Shown here one piece after another: positions 12,531-23,159 of a stretch of 64,000 nt of DNA; positions within the stretch are counted from its first letter, which is position 1; each line of letters begins with the position of its first letter. The stretch is from Vitis vinifera. Taxonomy: Eukaryota > Streptophyta > Magnoliopsida > Vitales > Vitaceae. The translations under genes and the position numbers were made by a program. The notes below the pieces were generated by a model that did no database searches, was not told where the DNA came from, and was given only the letters and a program-made list of their open reading frames with translations. The stretch spans positions 19,783,001 to 19,847,000 of the forward strand of contig NC_081818.1 of NCBI RefSeq assembly GCF_030704535.1. The letters are read 5' to 3'.

Positions 12531-12988
12531 ACCAACTGAACCTATATTACCATGGTTGTTACGTTTCTTGAGTCCAAGAATTTTTATCCTTCATCGGTAC
12601 CTAATTCTTCCTTTCAAGGGGAGGCTTAAGCAGAAGAGTCGAATTGGTTGATGGCCCCCTTGGGTGAGCATGGAACTAGAAATAGAGAGGTTGAACTGCA
12701 TAAGGTACCACCAGAGATTGAACATGTCGAATTGCAAAATGAAGAACATGGAGATGAAGAAGTCGAGAATGAAGAACCAAAAAATATAGAGTATTCTCAG
12801 TCCCCTCACTCCTCAGTACCCGAAGACCCTCCTCCTCTTGAGAATGTCCCTGAGGTAAGTACTCTTACTGCAATGTCTGAAGACTAGTTGGCTGACATTC
12901 TTACTAAGGCAATTTCCAATAGAAACTTCAATGTCTCACTTTGACAAGTTAAGTGTTAGAGATATCTACACACCAACTTGAGGAGGAG

Positions 12989-13183
12989 TGTTGGCATGAG
13001 TCCCGCAATTAGCTAATTATGAAAATCTTCGATTTAGGAATCCCTTCACTCAAGGGTCAAACATGATTGTAGCCGTAAATATTGTATAGATGAAGAATAG
13101 CTTCCAAAAATAGTTTCTTGTATCTTTATATCTTGTACTCTGTTTTATGGAATTGATTATGAAAAAAAAGGTTACGTTTTACA
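12989..13183 (+). repeat. 3' LTR of the 9967-13183 Copia element
   Basis: The 195-base partner of the LTR at 9967-10160, about 94 percent identical by eye. Confidence 0.92.
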
Positions 13184-13188
13184 AGATT

Positions 13189-14720
13189 GAACAGTATGGA
13201 CTAGATCAGTGGAGTGATATTAGGAGAGAATCTGGTCTATGACCGTAGACATAATGTGGGGGTCAAGTATCATTAAATGATATTCTCCTTTATATGCCTC
13301 CATAAGATAGAGCATCGAAGATACTCCAAAACACCAATGACACAATGATATTCTATTGCATCTGTGAGAAAGGAGCTATCATAAGGGAGGAGATGTTCCA
13401 TGATGGACATAGGAGTGACCACCTCTTTAGCACTAATCATATCTATTGACGTCCATTTGACGAAGGGACCAACCATGGCTATGTACAATGGAAAGAATTG
13501 CTCGAATGGTAGTTGGTTTAACTACCAGGTTGAATGTGTCATGATAATCAATGCTAAGTCGTTGGTGAAAGTCTTTTGTAACAAGTTGTGCCTTGTAACA
13601 AGCTACACTCCCATCAACATTCCATTTTACTCGGAAAACCTACTTGTAACCAATGATATTTTGTGATGGATAAGGTGGCACAAGCTCCCATGTCTCATTT
13701 ATAGTAAGAGCATTAAGCTCATCAATCATTGTTGCACGCCAATTTGGATCACAAAGGGCAATTGTGGGATTTAAGGGTTCAAGGGGACCATGTGAAGGAT
13801 GTTTAGTTGTGTTATGGAATTGTTTAGGCTTGAAAATATTATTCTAAAAGCGAGTAGTCATGGGATGAGTACAGTGAGGGATAGAAGGAAATTAGGTTGG
13901 GTTAGGTAAAAGGGAAGGAGGATCAGAAGGAGTAGGGGTAATGTCTCCACAAGAATCCAAACTAGAGAACATACCTGATTGTGAGCCATAGAATGGAGAG
14001 ACTACTTCAATATTGGATGAGGTGGTACTAAGTGGTAGTGACATGGACACAGAGGATTTAAAAGGGTGAGAATGAGGAATTAAGAAGGGTGTAGCACTTA
14101 GAGAGGCAAGAGAAAGAGAATAGGATGCCCATTATTGGAAATCAGAGGTAGTAGGTTGCATGGAGTTATCCTTAGAGAATAGAAAGACATCTTCAACAAA
14201 TCAAACATGATAAGAAAGGTATATTTTATTAATGGAGAGGTCAAGACATTTATATGCACTCTGAGTTGTGGAATACCTTAGAAAGACACAAGGTTTAGAT
14301 CTTTGGTCTAACTTGTGTTGAGCATATGGGCATAGCCAAGGATAAGAGAGACAACCAAATGTTTTAAGTTTATTGTAATTTGGTGGGGTATGAAAGAGAG
14401 ATTCAAAGGGAGATTTGGAGTGAAGGATTCAAGTGGGCATTTGGTTAATGGATATGTAGCTGTGTGAAAAGCAAATGGCCACTAAGAGAGAGGCATAAAG
14501 GCTTGACACAACAAGGTTAAGCCTGTCTCAACAATATGTCGATGTCATCATTTAGATGGGTCATTGTATTGAGGTCTATAAGGAGGGGCAATGAGATGTT
14601 GAACACCATTGATTTGGAAGGAGTTTGTGAGTTTGTGATATCCTCCGCCCAAGTCAGAGAAGCTAGAGAGTCACGAACTTGGTATCAAAATAGCATTCAA
14701 CAGTTGCTTTGAATTTGTGA
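13189..14720 (-). mobile_element. Copia Y relic, copy 1: integrase end and pol fragments
   Basis: On the minus strand, from high to low coordinates: integrase core and C-terminus (about 14560-14230, with CGCLSYPW-like and AQHKLDQ residues), a Ser/Pro-rich linker (about 14160-13850), the start of reverse transcriptase (about 13760-13540), and the reverse transcriptase-RNase H joining region EHLLPYDSSFLTDAIEYH (about 13410-13350). The YVDD catalytic part of reverse transcriptase is missing. Stops are frequent. The same truncated structure recurs in units b, c and d (47248-48620, 52890-54625, 59505-61030). Confidence 0.8.
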
Positions 14721-16956
14721 TATCCTTCGCCCAAGTATTAGTTTGCATGATTGGTTTAGCAATTTAATCGATCAATTTAGCTTGATAATGATAATTTTGT
14801 ATGTCATACATAAGTCATCTCAAGTAATTAAGACTTTATTACTCAAATTTAAATTTTATTAAAGTTGATGTATTAAATTAATCCTATTAAGAAATGTGAA
14901 TTTATTAGTACATATCATAAAAAGGTCTCATTACCTAGGAGTTTTCAATACCAAAATCCATTTACTATCCAACATTAATGCTTAGAAGAATCTTTAATTT
15001 TTAATACACTACAACTGATCTAACTTTACTTTGTCCACACCCATGGTTTCTAGTATGGTTGCAACTTGATTGGGCTTTTCACCACAAGAAAATGAAGATA
15101 TTGTCCCATGACTTTAATCGTAGTAAGGGTCAATAAAATCCATAACTAAAGAGAACATGTGATATGCTTAGAATTAGTTGTTTCTATAAGTCTTCGCAGA
15201 GCCAAAATTTGGTGGGCCAATGTGTATAGTCACTATCATAGCAAGTTTATAATCTAAAGACGTGATCTATAGCTGTTGTTTCTCTTTTGACCACAATTGT
15301 AGCCCATTGTGGGCATCTTTATTTTCTATAGAGGATATTATGGTCATGTTTGGTAATGGTTTTCGAAAATAATTTTTTAGAACAATTTTTAAAAACTATT
15401 CTTTGATGTTTTTAAGAACTTGAAATATTTATGTTTTAAAAATAATTTTTATATTCAATGTTTTATTTTTAATTATTTTACATATTTGTATAATTATTTA
15501 AAAAAAAACGCTCAAAAAATAAATGAAAACAACAAAAAATAACTAAAAAATGTTCTCTAAAAACACCCTGTTTTTATTCTTGAAAATAAAAAATAATAAA
15601 CAGTTTCTAGAGCTTACCAAACATGTTTTTTTGTTTTATAGAGTAGAAAACTATTCTTGAATACAGTTGCGAAACAGGTTTTATGGATTCAGTTTTTTTA
15701 TTTGCTTTCATAACTAATAAGGCTTATATTAAAAGAAATGCATATTATTACCCTAATTTTGACACCGTAATAGCTTCTTGAGAGCTCTATATGTGATATG
15801 CCAAACCTTGAGGCCAAGGACACCATGGTCACTTCGGTTATCAAACTGAAACCAAAACTAAAAGAAAATATCTCAAACATTTCAATTAAAAAAAATAAAA
15901 AACATAAAAAATAAAAAAACTCTATAAATCATAACAAAGAGAGTAATAAGTCAAGAATCCTAAATAATCAACTCTACTAAATTTATTTCTAAAGAAGGAC
16001 CCTTCTTATCCCGAACTTTCCTTACTAATGTCACTTGTACCTAGAAAAGGGAATAATAAAGAAATGTGAGTTCCACAGTTTAGTAAAGAAAAAATAGTTT
16101 AATAAGGAGGATCATGTACAACACATGATTAAATCATGAGAAATATCACACTTTATTAAAAAAAAAAATAAAAAATCAATGAGCAAGTAAGCTCATTTAA
16201 TTCAATAATTTAATTCATTTTAAAAAAAATTTGACCACTTTCAATTTAAAGATAAAACCAAATAATATAGTTTACATAATCAATTCATATTTAAAAGAAT
16301 TTTATAAACAAACATTTTGCTTTAGTCCACTAACACTGTACCTAAATAATGGGACTTACATTAAGTGATTAGCTTCAAAATATTCCTCTTACAAAATATA
16401 GCAAGTTATTTTTAAAAATATAAAAAATAAGTTAAAAGTATTTCAATTTCCAAATAGACTTTTATTTTATAAAATATCAAAAAACAATTTTTAAAAACTA
16501 TTACCAAAAATTATTTTTCAAAATCATTTTTGAAAATACTTTCAAACATATTCTTAATTTCCTAATTAACATAATCTAATGCTCAGCTATGTATAACTTA
16601 ATTTAACATTCAAATTTCTTACTATTCAACAGAGAAGATTTATTTAGAGCCAAGTTAATTAATTGAAAATTTTACATCCAAAATCTGGGTCACTACATAT
16701 TCTTTGGTTGCTAGAGATCTCATTATAAATCACAATTCTTATTCTTTTGGTCTCCGAATAATGGAGTCCATATTGGTGAAGCACAAAACTCCATTGCCAC
16801 CAGCATTACCAATATCACTTGCTTTCACTCCAAGAACTTTTGGCACCATTGCACTGCGTATTCATAAGTTTAACCATCTTCGTGGCGCTTTCAAGTATTT
16901 CATCTTATAGGACCTAGTGTATCTTATAAGGGCATTTAACTCAATTTTGCCTAATT
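14721..16956. other. Non-coding spacer between Copia Y and the next GLP
   Basis: AT-rich DNA with no supportable gene. It is repeated at 48620-50820 and 61030-63242. The part at 15181-15345 plus 15671-15790 matches 3600-3860 with about 325 bases inserted between the halves. A short conserved open stretch at 16704-16910 is discussed under findings. Many A/T homopolymers are present. Confidence 0.7.
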
Positions 16957-17350
16957 CCTTAGAGAATAGAAAGACATCTTCAACAAATCAAACATGATAA
17001 AAAAGGTATATTTTATTAGTGGAGAGGTCAAGACATTTATATGCACTCTGAGTTATGGAATACCTTAGAAAGACACAAGGTTTAGATCTTTGGTCTAACT
17101 TGTGTTGAGCATATGGGCGTAGCCAAGGGTAGGAGAGACAACCAAATGTTTTGAGTGTAGTGTAATTTGGTGGGGTATGAAAGAGAGATTCAGGTGGGCA
17201 TTGGTTTAATGAGATATGTAGCTGTGTGAAAAACAAATGGCCATTAAGAGAGAGGCATAAAGGCTTGACGCAACAAGGTTAAACCCGTCTCGACAATATG
17301 TCGATGTCATCATTTAGATGGGCCATTGCGTTGAGGTGTATAAGGAGGGG
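16957..17350 (-). mobile_element. Second, partial copy of the Copia Y integrase region
   Basis: From 16957 the sequence restarts Copia Y at the point equivalent to 14170, a tandem repeat with a period of about 2.8 kb. The minus strand reads integrase C-terminal residues such as TFGCLSYPWLRPYAQHKLDQ, and further upstream on that strand the PPYTPQRNG...HRHIVETG motif. The copy stops abruptly at 17350, where it is fused to GLP2 exon 1. The same junction at 16956 is found at 63242. Confidence 0.8.
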
Positions 17351-18118
17351 CATTAACACCCTCGCATGCATTGCACTCTTGGCTATGTCATTTTTCCTTG
17401 CCTCTGCCTCCGATCCTAGTCCTCTTCAGGACTTTTGTGTGGCTGTCAATGACACAAAGACCACTGGTATGATATTAATGTTTTTTCTCTAGTCTTGTTC
17501 ATTTGATGATCAGATTTATTCTCTTTATCTATATATCAATGATTTCATGGCAGCACGGCCTAATGCGTTTATGGCTTTGCAGTGTTTGTTAATGGAAAAG
17601 TCTGCAAGGATCCAAAGGTTGCGACAGCAAATGATTTCTTCTTTTCAGGGCTTCGGGTTCCGGGAAATACCTCAAACAAACTTGGGTCAATGGTCACACC
17701 GGCAAATGTGGCTCAGATACCCGGACTCAACACCCTTGGCATTTCACTAGCTCGTGTTGATTATGCTCCATATGGTCTCAATCCTCCCCACACCCACCCC
17801 CGTGCCACAGAGATACTGACCGTCCTGGAGGGAACACTTTATGTAGGCTTCGTGACCTCTAATCCCGACAACCGCCTCATCGCCAAGGTCCTTTACAAAG
17901 GAGATGTTTTCGTCTTCCCAGAGGGTCTCATTCACTTCCATCTCAATGTGGGAAAAACAAAAGCAGTCGCCATTGCTGCATTGAGTAGCCAGAACCCTGG
18001 CGTGATCACCATTGCCAATGCGGTATTTGGCTCAAAGCCAGCAATTTCAGCTGATGTTCTTACAAAGGCCTTCCAAGTGGACAAGAAGGTGGTTGACTAT
18101 CTTCAATCTCAGTTCTAG
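17298..18118 (+). CDS. GLP: GLP2: germin-like protein with retroelement-derived start, promoter lost
   Basis: Exon 1 (17298-17466), a 116-base GT-AG intron and exon 2 (17583-18118) give a possible 234-residue protein. The normal ATG and next three codons (MKKM) are gone. Instead, DNA antisense to a Copia integrase is joined at 17351, and its ATG at 17298 runs in frame into [19 protein letters not shown]. The new 18-residue start [18 protein letters not shown] is basic and precedes an intact hydrophobic core, so secretion remains possible. All cupin ligands survive (His126, His128, Glu133, His174 in this numbering). Differences from GLP1 in GLP1 numbering: S15L, V77L, S144A, Q163H. The GLP promoter and TATA box are absent, so transcription is doubtful. 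It could be a pseudogene or a young chimeric gene. Confidence 0.6.
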
Positions 18119-18667
18119 ACTGACGACCACACCTACTAGAATGACTCACCTATTCACATCTTACTATTCATAAGATTAGATATCACTTATATGTATTCAT
18201 TGCTGAAATGTGTGACAATCATTTCTTTTTATATCCTAATAAACTGAAGGTGTTTTTTCATGAACATACAATATCTGAATTTCCCTAATTACAATTACTT
18301 CATAGCCGTTGCCGCAAAACTGGCAAGGTACTTGTGTCCATCATTTGTCATAAGCATTGGTGTTTTTTCTTTTCTTTTTTTTTTTAATTTATGTTTCAGA
18401 TTGCGTAAGGTAAGACATTTTCTCATTACTTATGTAAGCTTTTGTAGCACTTGAAGCTTAGTTTAGAGACAAACTTGAGGTCAAATCTCTCTGGTTTGTT
18501 AAGTCCACCGGAAGTTCGTACATAAAATACATTTTTGAATATTAATACAAATTGTTGGCCCATCATACAATATAGGATCGTTTGTAGCGGGCATGCCCGA
18601 ATCCTTCTCATTATTAAAATTGCTAAATGTTCAAATACTGCTAACCTCAACTCATTTAAATGCCCAA
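18119..18667 (+). other. 3' UTR and downstream flank of GLP2
   Basis: AATAAA at 18238-18243 lies at the conserved position. Alignment with other GLP flanks stops near 18667, and the remainder of the flank reappears only at about 24748, beyond the inserted elements. Confidence 0.7.
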
Positions 18668-21600
18668 ACCTATTTCGATAAGTGTAACACCTAGGGGTGA
18701 ATGGGTGCTTTTAAATATTACGATATAAGCAACAAATAAATTAACCCAAACTAAACTTGGAGATATTAGGGATAATCAAACAATCAAAGATCACTACTAC
18801 AAAAATAATTTATGATGTCACTATTTATGGTGTCACATTTAAAATAATGACACCATTGAACTTAAAATTTATAAAGGTGACACATCATATAAAAAATCTT
18901 CAATTAGGATAGTTAGATGATGCTAATTTCAGATTTACGGTGTCATTTTTTGGAAGTGACACCATATGAAATAAAAAGTTTTAAATTTTATAACTCAATG
19001 GGCTCTTTTTAAAAATAGTGAGTAGGAACAATTTATGAAAAGTCCATTGTTTCCATATATACATTAACTAATATAAAAGATCTTATTGCTTAACCCTAAC
19101 CATCGTTTTCTTCTCCTTCTTCTCACACCCATGGTCGGCACACCCATAATTGATATTCTTTGCTTCGTAAAATCTCGGGTAAGTCAAAATCTCTTATCTA
19201 TCATCTTCATTTTTTTTATTAATGCAAAAAACTTTGTTAGTATAATTGTTTTATATCTCTTGATTTAGTATATCTATGATGTGGGTTTTGTAAATGGTGT
19301 TTTTTATCGAGTTCCAGGGAAGTAAAAACTAGGTTTAACATTCTAACATATTTTTTGTTTCATTGCTAATAAGCCCCAAAACAAATGAAAACAAAAAAAA
19401 TGAATTATTTTTAAAAAATTTGTCTAATTGAGAATGAGAGATACACTAGCTAGTTTGTAGTAATTTTTCGCATGAAATAATATTTTATTGAAGACTTGAC
19501 TATATAGTGTATTGGTTGTAATTTTTCACATGTGAAAATATTTTATTGAAGACTTGACTATATTTGATACTTTTTTCCACCGTGCTAGGAGCTTTTTGGT
19601 GAAGTCCAACAATAGAGATTGACATCTACTACAAGATGATGCTCAATTAATCCAAAAGCACTTAAGTTATTTAGGGTTTTCTTCGGTTAACCTAAGAAAA
19701 CATTCCCACTTTCTTTGTATTGAGTCACCTAAATGGAATAGAATATTGAGTATTAGAGTGGTAAAGGGTATTATAAATATGCCCTTTTTTTTTTTAGTCA
19801 CCTACATGGAATGAATTATTGGTAGGTGAACAAAATATTGGAGTAGTGATTGTAATAGTTGAATTAGTAAATGGAAGATAAGTGTATGTTGCTTTGTTTA
19901 TTCTATAAAAACAATAATTTTAGTAGTTGAAATTTACATGCTTTGTTGTTTTATAAAAACAATAATTTTAGTATTTGAAATTTAAAATGTGAATGAAATG
20001 CCTGAAAATATGTTTTGAAAAATAGGATAGTAATAAATGGAAAATAGCTCATTTCCTAAAAATATTTTGATAAATTAAAATAATATGTGGTTTAAATATA
20101 TTTTTGTGAAAGTATTTAAAAATGAATCAAAATATTAATAATTGTTATTTTGTTTGAAAATAATTTAGGAATATAAAATAATATTGGGGATAATTTTTGA
20201 GTTTAAATTGGGTTATAAATGGTTAATTTTTTTAGGACTGTCTTTTTTAAAAATAATCCAATGATAATTTTTTTAAATAAGAATGTTGAAAATAATTTTA
20301 AAAATAAAATTTTGTTGGCAATGATTTTTCTAAAAGTATTTTAGGCATAAATGAAAATTTCTTGTATGAAAATAAGAGAATTTATATATATATAATAGAC
20401 ATAAAAATAGACTTCTTTGATATTTAAAAAACAAGTGAATTTTTCTCTAAAAAAAGAATAAAATAAGAATTTCTCTATATAATAAAATAATTTATATATG
20501 AGATAGTTTTCAATAAGAAAGTTTTGAAAATAAATTTGGGATAAAATATTTTTTAGTAAGTTTTGTTTAGATAATTCAAGAATAAAGTGGTTTATTGACT
20601 TTTCTTAAAAAAATAACATTCTTCTTTCTTTTATGAATTGATCAATTTTTTTAGAAATAAAATTGTTAGATTCTATTTTTTGTAAATGTTTAAGAAATTA
20701 TAAAAAATTCTTTAAAAATAAAATGACCTTTCTACCACATTCCTTGTAATAAATAATTGTTTTTTATACATATTGTAAAGTTAAAAAAAAAAAAGTCTTT
20801 GTTTAGTTAACCTAAGAAGACATTCCTACTTTTCTTTGTGTTGAGAGTCACCTAAATGGAATAAAATATTCAATATCATAGGAGAGTAAAAAGTATTGTA
20901 GAATTTTGTTGAGAGAGTTATCTAAATGGAATGAGATATTGGTAGGTGAATAAAATATTATGGTGATTGTAATAGTTGACTTAGTGAGTGGAGGAGAAGT
21001 GTATGCTTCTTTGTTTATTCTATAAAAACAATAATTTTAGTAGTTGAAAACGTGTATGAAATGACTGAAAATATTTTTTGAAAAATAAGAAAATAATAAA
21101 TGGATAATAGCTCATTTCCTAAAAATCTTTTGATAAATTAAAATAACTTGTAGTTAAAATATATTCTTGTGAAAGTATTTAAAAATGAACCAATATATTA
21201 CTAATTGTTATTTTGTTTAAAAATAATTTAAGAGTAAAAAAATAATGTTGGGTTCAAATATGACTACTTTGTTATGAGATTCATTAAAGAAATAATTGTT
21301 GATTTTACAGTTATTGCATCAAAGGTTTTACTCATTTAATGAATTGTATATAATTTCATACTTTCAATTATTGTGATATTAATGTTATTCTCATTTGATT
21401 TCAGTTTGACGACAAATAAAACATATTCTCAAGTAGAATTTGATGAAATTAGAGAAGAATGAATTACTTTTGTGTTATAACTAATCATGAATCATATTGA
21501 TGTATCGTGATCATTCATGGTAAGTCCCTTAGTTGTTATATGATTGAATTTTCCATTGATATTGTATAACATTACTTATTCTTTACGAATTATTTTTATA

Positions 21601-23154
21601 CCAAAATGAGAAAAAGGAAAAAGAAAAAGAAAACATTAGTACTTAGATTTGTTTATTGTTTATAACATCACATTTTTATTTTCAATAAGAACTCTAAAAC
21701 TCATTAAACTATGAAATGCAGGTATACACTCTTGGGAGGACAATATGAAGAATAAAAAGAAAGGAGAAAGAGGCAACAAGATTTAGGTTTTTAGATATGA
21801 CTCTTATGTCATACATTATAGGACATAAACGTTACTTTATTTGGAATTGAGAATTTTGGATTTTTGGATGCAACTCTTGTGTCATTTTATGGTTAGTCGG
21901 TTTTATGCATATGAAATGCAAGTATACATGAATGTTGGGAAGCTTAACATTTCTAAATCATGTTTTAATGTGCATTCACTTTTCTTTTTTAGTTTTGGTG
22001 GGTTTGATGTGTTTGATGTACTATCATTTTGTGAACATTTGATATACAAATATTATTGGATGATGTAATATGTTACAAATTAATTCATAAGCATTATGAA
22101 AATATAAGTTAAATGTAATATGATTATTATATTTATGGACAATTTACACAGGTTAGTCTTATTTATTAATAAGCATTACAAAAATCTACAAACTAATCAA
22201 CAAAAAACAACCATATCTTCCATAATCATTTACAATGATGTGACACCATAAATTACAAGTGATACATTTAACGTGACACCATAACTCAAAGATGATGCAT
22301 TTAATATGACACCTTATATATCTCATACAATTCTATATCAAATTAAGCATCACTAAAAATATATGGTGTCTCTTTTAAATGTGTCACCATTTATCTGCTT
22401 TGGTGTCGCTTCCAAATACGTCACCAATTAATACCCTCTATGGTGTCAGTGGATAAGGTGACGCTATATTGTAGTGACACCCTATGTTTATAGTGACTTA
22501 TTATAAATGTCACCATATATCTTTTTCCTTGTAGTGGATCAAGCAAGGGACATGGAAATTTTTACATGGAAAACCCTCACACTAACTGTGTAGATAAAAA
22601 ACCACGAGGTTTAAAACCTTTAATCTACAATCCAGTGGATTCCTCTCAACCTCTGAGGGGATATAGGTCCTTCCAACAACCTAAAATTCAATCATATGAA
22701 TTCTTTCTTGAGAGATTGGGAATGATAGGGCAATAGAGCAAATTAGTATATTCTCTCAAAGTTTCCTTCAAAAACATATTTAGTTGTGGTATATATATAG
22801 GGCTAGGAGCCTAGAGGGTTGGAAATGGAAAAAACTAAAATATCAACTTTACAAAACTTAATTAAGAAAAGAATTTTCTTAAAAAAAAAATAAAATAAAA
22901 TCTCAAAGTGCCAAAAATTAATTAATACATTTTAGCTATATTCTAAAACTCCTGATTCAATTATACCTTATTAAAAAAACTAACTTACCTTTAACAAACA
23001 TTTTCAAATTTACTTGTGACAATCCGATTGAATGAACAACAACCTCAAATCTTAAATCGATAGAAAGTCACTATTTAAAAATATCCCTATGCCAAAATGA
23101 AATGAAAAAGAATAAAATTGCCAACAAATATAGTACAAGAGCTCATTGTCTCAA
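18668..23154. repeat. Unclassified insertion in the GLP2 3' flank, itself split by a CACTA element
   Basis: DNA absent from the other GLP units fills this span. The parts outside the CACTA element (18668-18791 and 22537-23154) look like an LTR or leader: a TATA-like run (about 22791-22800), no open frames and polypurine runs. I cannot assign its class or exact ends. Confidence 0.4.
18792..22536. mobile_element. Non-autonomous CACTA (En/Spm-type) DNA transposon
   Basis: The element begins CACTAC and ends GTAGTG, the hallmark ends of the CACTA superfamily. It is flanked by a perfect 3-base target duplication GAT (18789-18791 and 22537-22539), the length expected for this group. Subterminal regions (18812-18965 and about 22235-22515) carry many GGTGTCAC/GTGACACC-like motifs in both orientations, the usual transposase-binding arrangement. 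The interior (3.7 kb in total) has no recognisable transposase. It contains an internal duplication, with about 19680-20110 resembling 20800-21180. Confidence 0.9.
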
Positions 23155-23159
23155 CAATA

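Larger units (their letters stand above)
9967..13183 (+). mobile_element. Copia element with both LTRs and target duplication; reverse transcriptase deleted
   Basis: The left LTR is 9967-10160 and the right LTR 12989-13183; both run TGTTGGC...TTTTACA and differ at about 11 of 194 positions. The primer site TGGTATCAGAGC (10161-10172) follows the left LTR directly, as in Copia elements primed by initiator tRNA-Met. A purine tract (about 12980-12988) precedes the right LTR. Flanks read GGATT (9962-9966) and AGATT (13184-13188), a 5-base target duplication with one mismatch. The uninterrupted site is seen near 42470. The coding part is shortened: gag, protease and integrase remain, then a linker leads straight to the last codons of RNase H. 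It cannot move on its own. Confidence 0.95.

Noticed and set aside
17747..17941. Antisense frame across GLP exon 2 (also at 41325, 51744 and 58356)
   Set aside because: A codon-bias shadow of the + strand cupin exon, with no independent start context or family resemblance.
21841..22068. 75-codon frame inside the CACTA element, considered as a transposase fragment
   Set aside because: The peptide shows no transposase or TNP2-like motif, is rich in Phe/Tyr/Leu from AT bias, and no splicing pattern supports it.
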